A stretch of 6,656 nt of DNA from Acidobacteriota bacterium (lineage in GTDB: Bacteria; Acidobacteriota; Blastocatellia; Pyrinomonadales; Pyrinomonadaceae), in the NCBI GenBank assembly GCA_019247865.1, contig JAFBAJ010000547.1, forward strand, positions 1 through 6,656. The letters run 5' to 3'. The notes beneath the pieces are model-generated. The model did not search any database. It was given only the letters and a program-made list of their open reading frames with translations, and was not told the DNA's origin. A program made the translations under genes and the position numbers. Of this stretch, positions 6,387-6,656 are shown in pieces. How positions within the stretch are numbered: position 1 is the stretch's first letter; every line of letters starts with the position of its first letter.

Positions 6387-6656
6387 TTACAGTTGCCAGC
6401 CGCCTCCGAGCGCCTTGTAGAGTTGGACGACGGTCAGCAACTCGTCGCGGCGAGACTGCGCGAGGCTCAGTTCGGCGTCGAACAGCTCGCGGTCTGCGTC
6501 GAGCGCTTCGAGCAGGTTCGAGACTCCGCCGTTGTAGCGCATGTAGGCCAGCCGCGCGCGATCCTGCAACGTGGTGACGAGCAGCTCGCGCTGTGCGCGA
6601 ACCTCTCGCACCTTGCGATGGGCGACCAGCGCGTCCGAGACTTCGCGGAAGGCGGT
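6387..6656 (-). CDS. RND efflux outer membrane factor, NodT/OprM (TolC) family, C-terminal part
   Basis: The last 89 codons of an outer membrane channel subunit; the N-terminal part lies beyond the window. The frame is open to the window edge, so the GTG at 6611-6609 is an internal valine and not the start. The visible sequence is the final periplasmic helical repeat of the family: TAFREVSDALVAHRK, then ARLAYMRYNGGVSNLLEALDADRELFDAEL, then a C-terminus ending LYKALGGGW. The YxxGxxxxLEALDADRxLFxAEL pattern and the closing YKALGGGW are hallmarks of the NodT/OprM lipoprotein channels (family knowledge). These trimers form the outer membrane exit of tripartite RND pumps, whose adaptor and pump genes are usually upstream in the same operon and would lie to the right of this window. 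Substrates cannot be deduced. Confidence 0.93.
   Translation of the reverse strand, partial: TAFREVSDALVAHRKVREVRAQRELLVTTLQDRARLAYMRYNGGVSNLLEALDADRELFDAELSLAQSRRDELLTVVQLYKALGGGWQL

Overview
The window comes from a GC-rich bacterial chromosome (about 60% G+C by eye). Nothing in it fixes the taxon. The overall style fits an environmental Gram-negative of the Acidobacteriota (for example Blastocatellia) or a similar phylum: phytochrome-type kinase with an Rcp1-like regulator, a multi-PAS sigma-54 activator, a NodT/OprM-type outer membrane factor, and an intergenic repeat rich in TTTGCGCC. The outer membrane factor shows a two-membrane envelope. The taxonomic guess is weak inference.

Left two thirds, plus strand (1-4513): a tight three-gene signalling operon. 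It opens with the C-terminal ATPase domain of a histidine kinase cut by the window edge. This overlaps by 4 bases (ATGA) a 141-residue stand-alone receiver protein of the Rcp1 type. After a 3-base gap comes a 1251-residue sigma-54-dependent activator with the order REC - degenerate REC - five PAS domains - coiled coil - AAA+ (GAFTGA intact) - FhlA/Fis-type helix-turn-helix. The layout suggests that the kinase phosphorylates the small receiver, the first receiver of the activator, or both, and that the PAS array adds further inputs before sigma-54 promoters are switched on. Neither the partnership nor the target promoters can be seen here.

Middle (4514-4944): a 431-base stretch between convergent gene ends. 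Its left half holds a protein-like open stretch on the minus strand with no start codon, probably a gene remnant, containing an exact 19-base direct repeat. Its right half is a 164-base MITE-like element with 22-base terminal inverted repeats (19/22 matching), an imperfect inner palindrome built from TTTGCGCC octamers, and a perfect 8-base target-site duplication. The element lies just beyond the stop codon of the phosphatase gene.

Right third, minus strand (6656-4945): the last 89 codons of a TolC/NodT-type outer membrane efflux protein, then, 14 bases downstream, a 475-residue membrane-anchored SpoIIE/RsbU-type PP2C phosphatase with about six transmembrane segments and all visible metal-binding motifs. 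These two genes read as the end of an efflux operon carrying a regulatory phosphatase at its tail.

No RNA genes, CRISPR arrays or complete insertion sequences were seen. The most notable items are the activator, with its dead second receiver and five PAS domains, and the clean footprint of the small mobile element.
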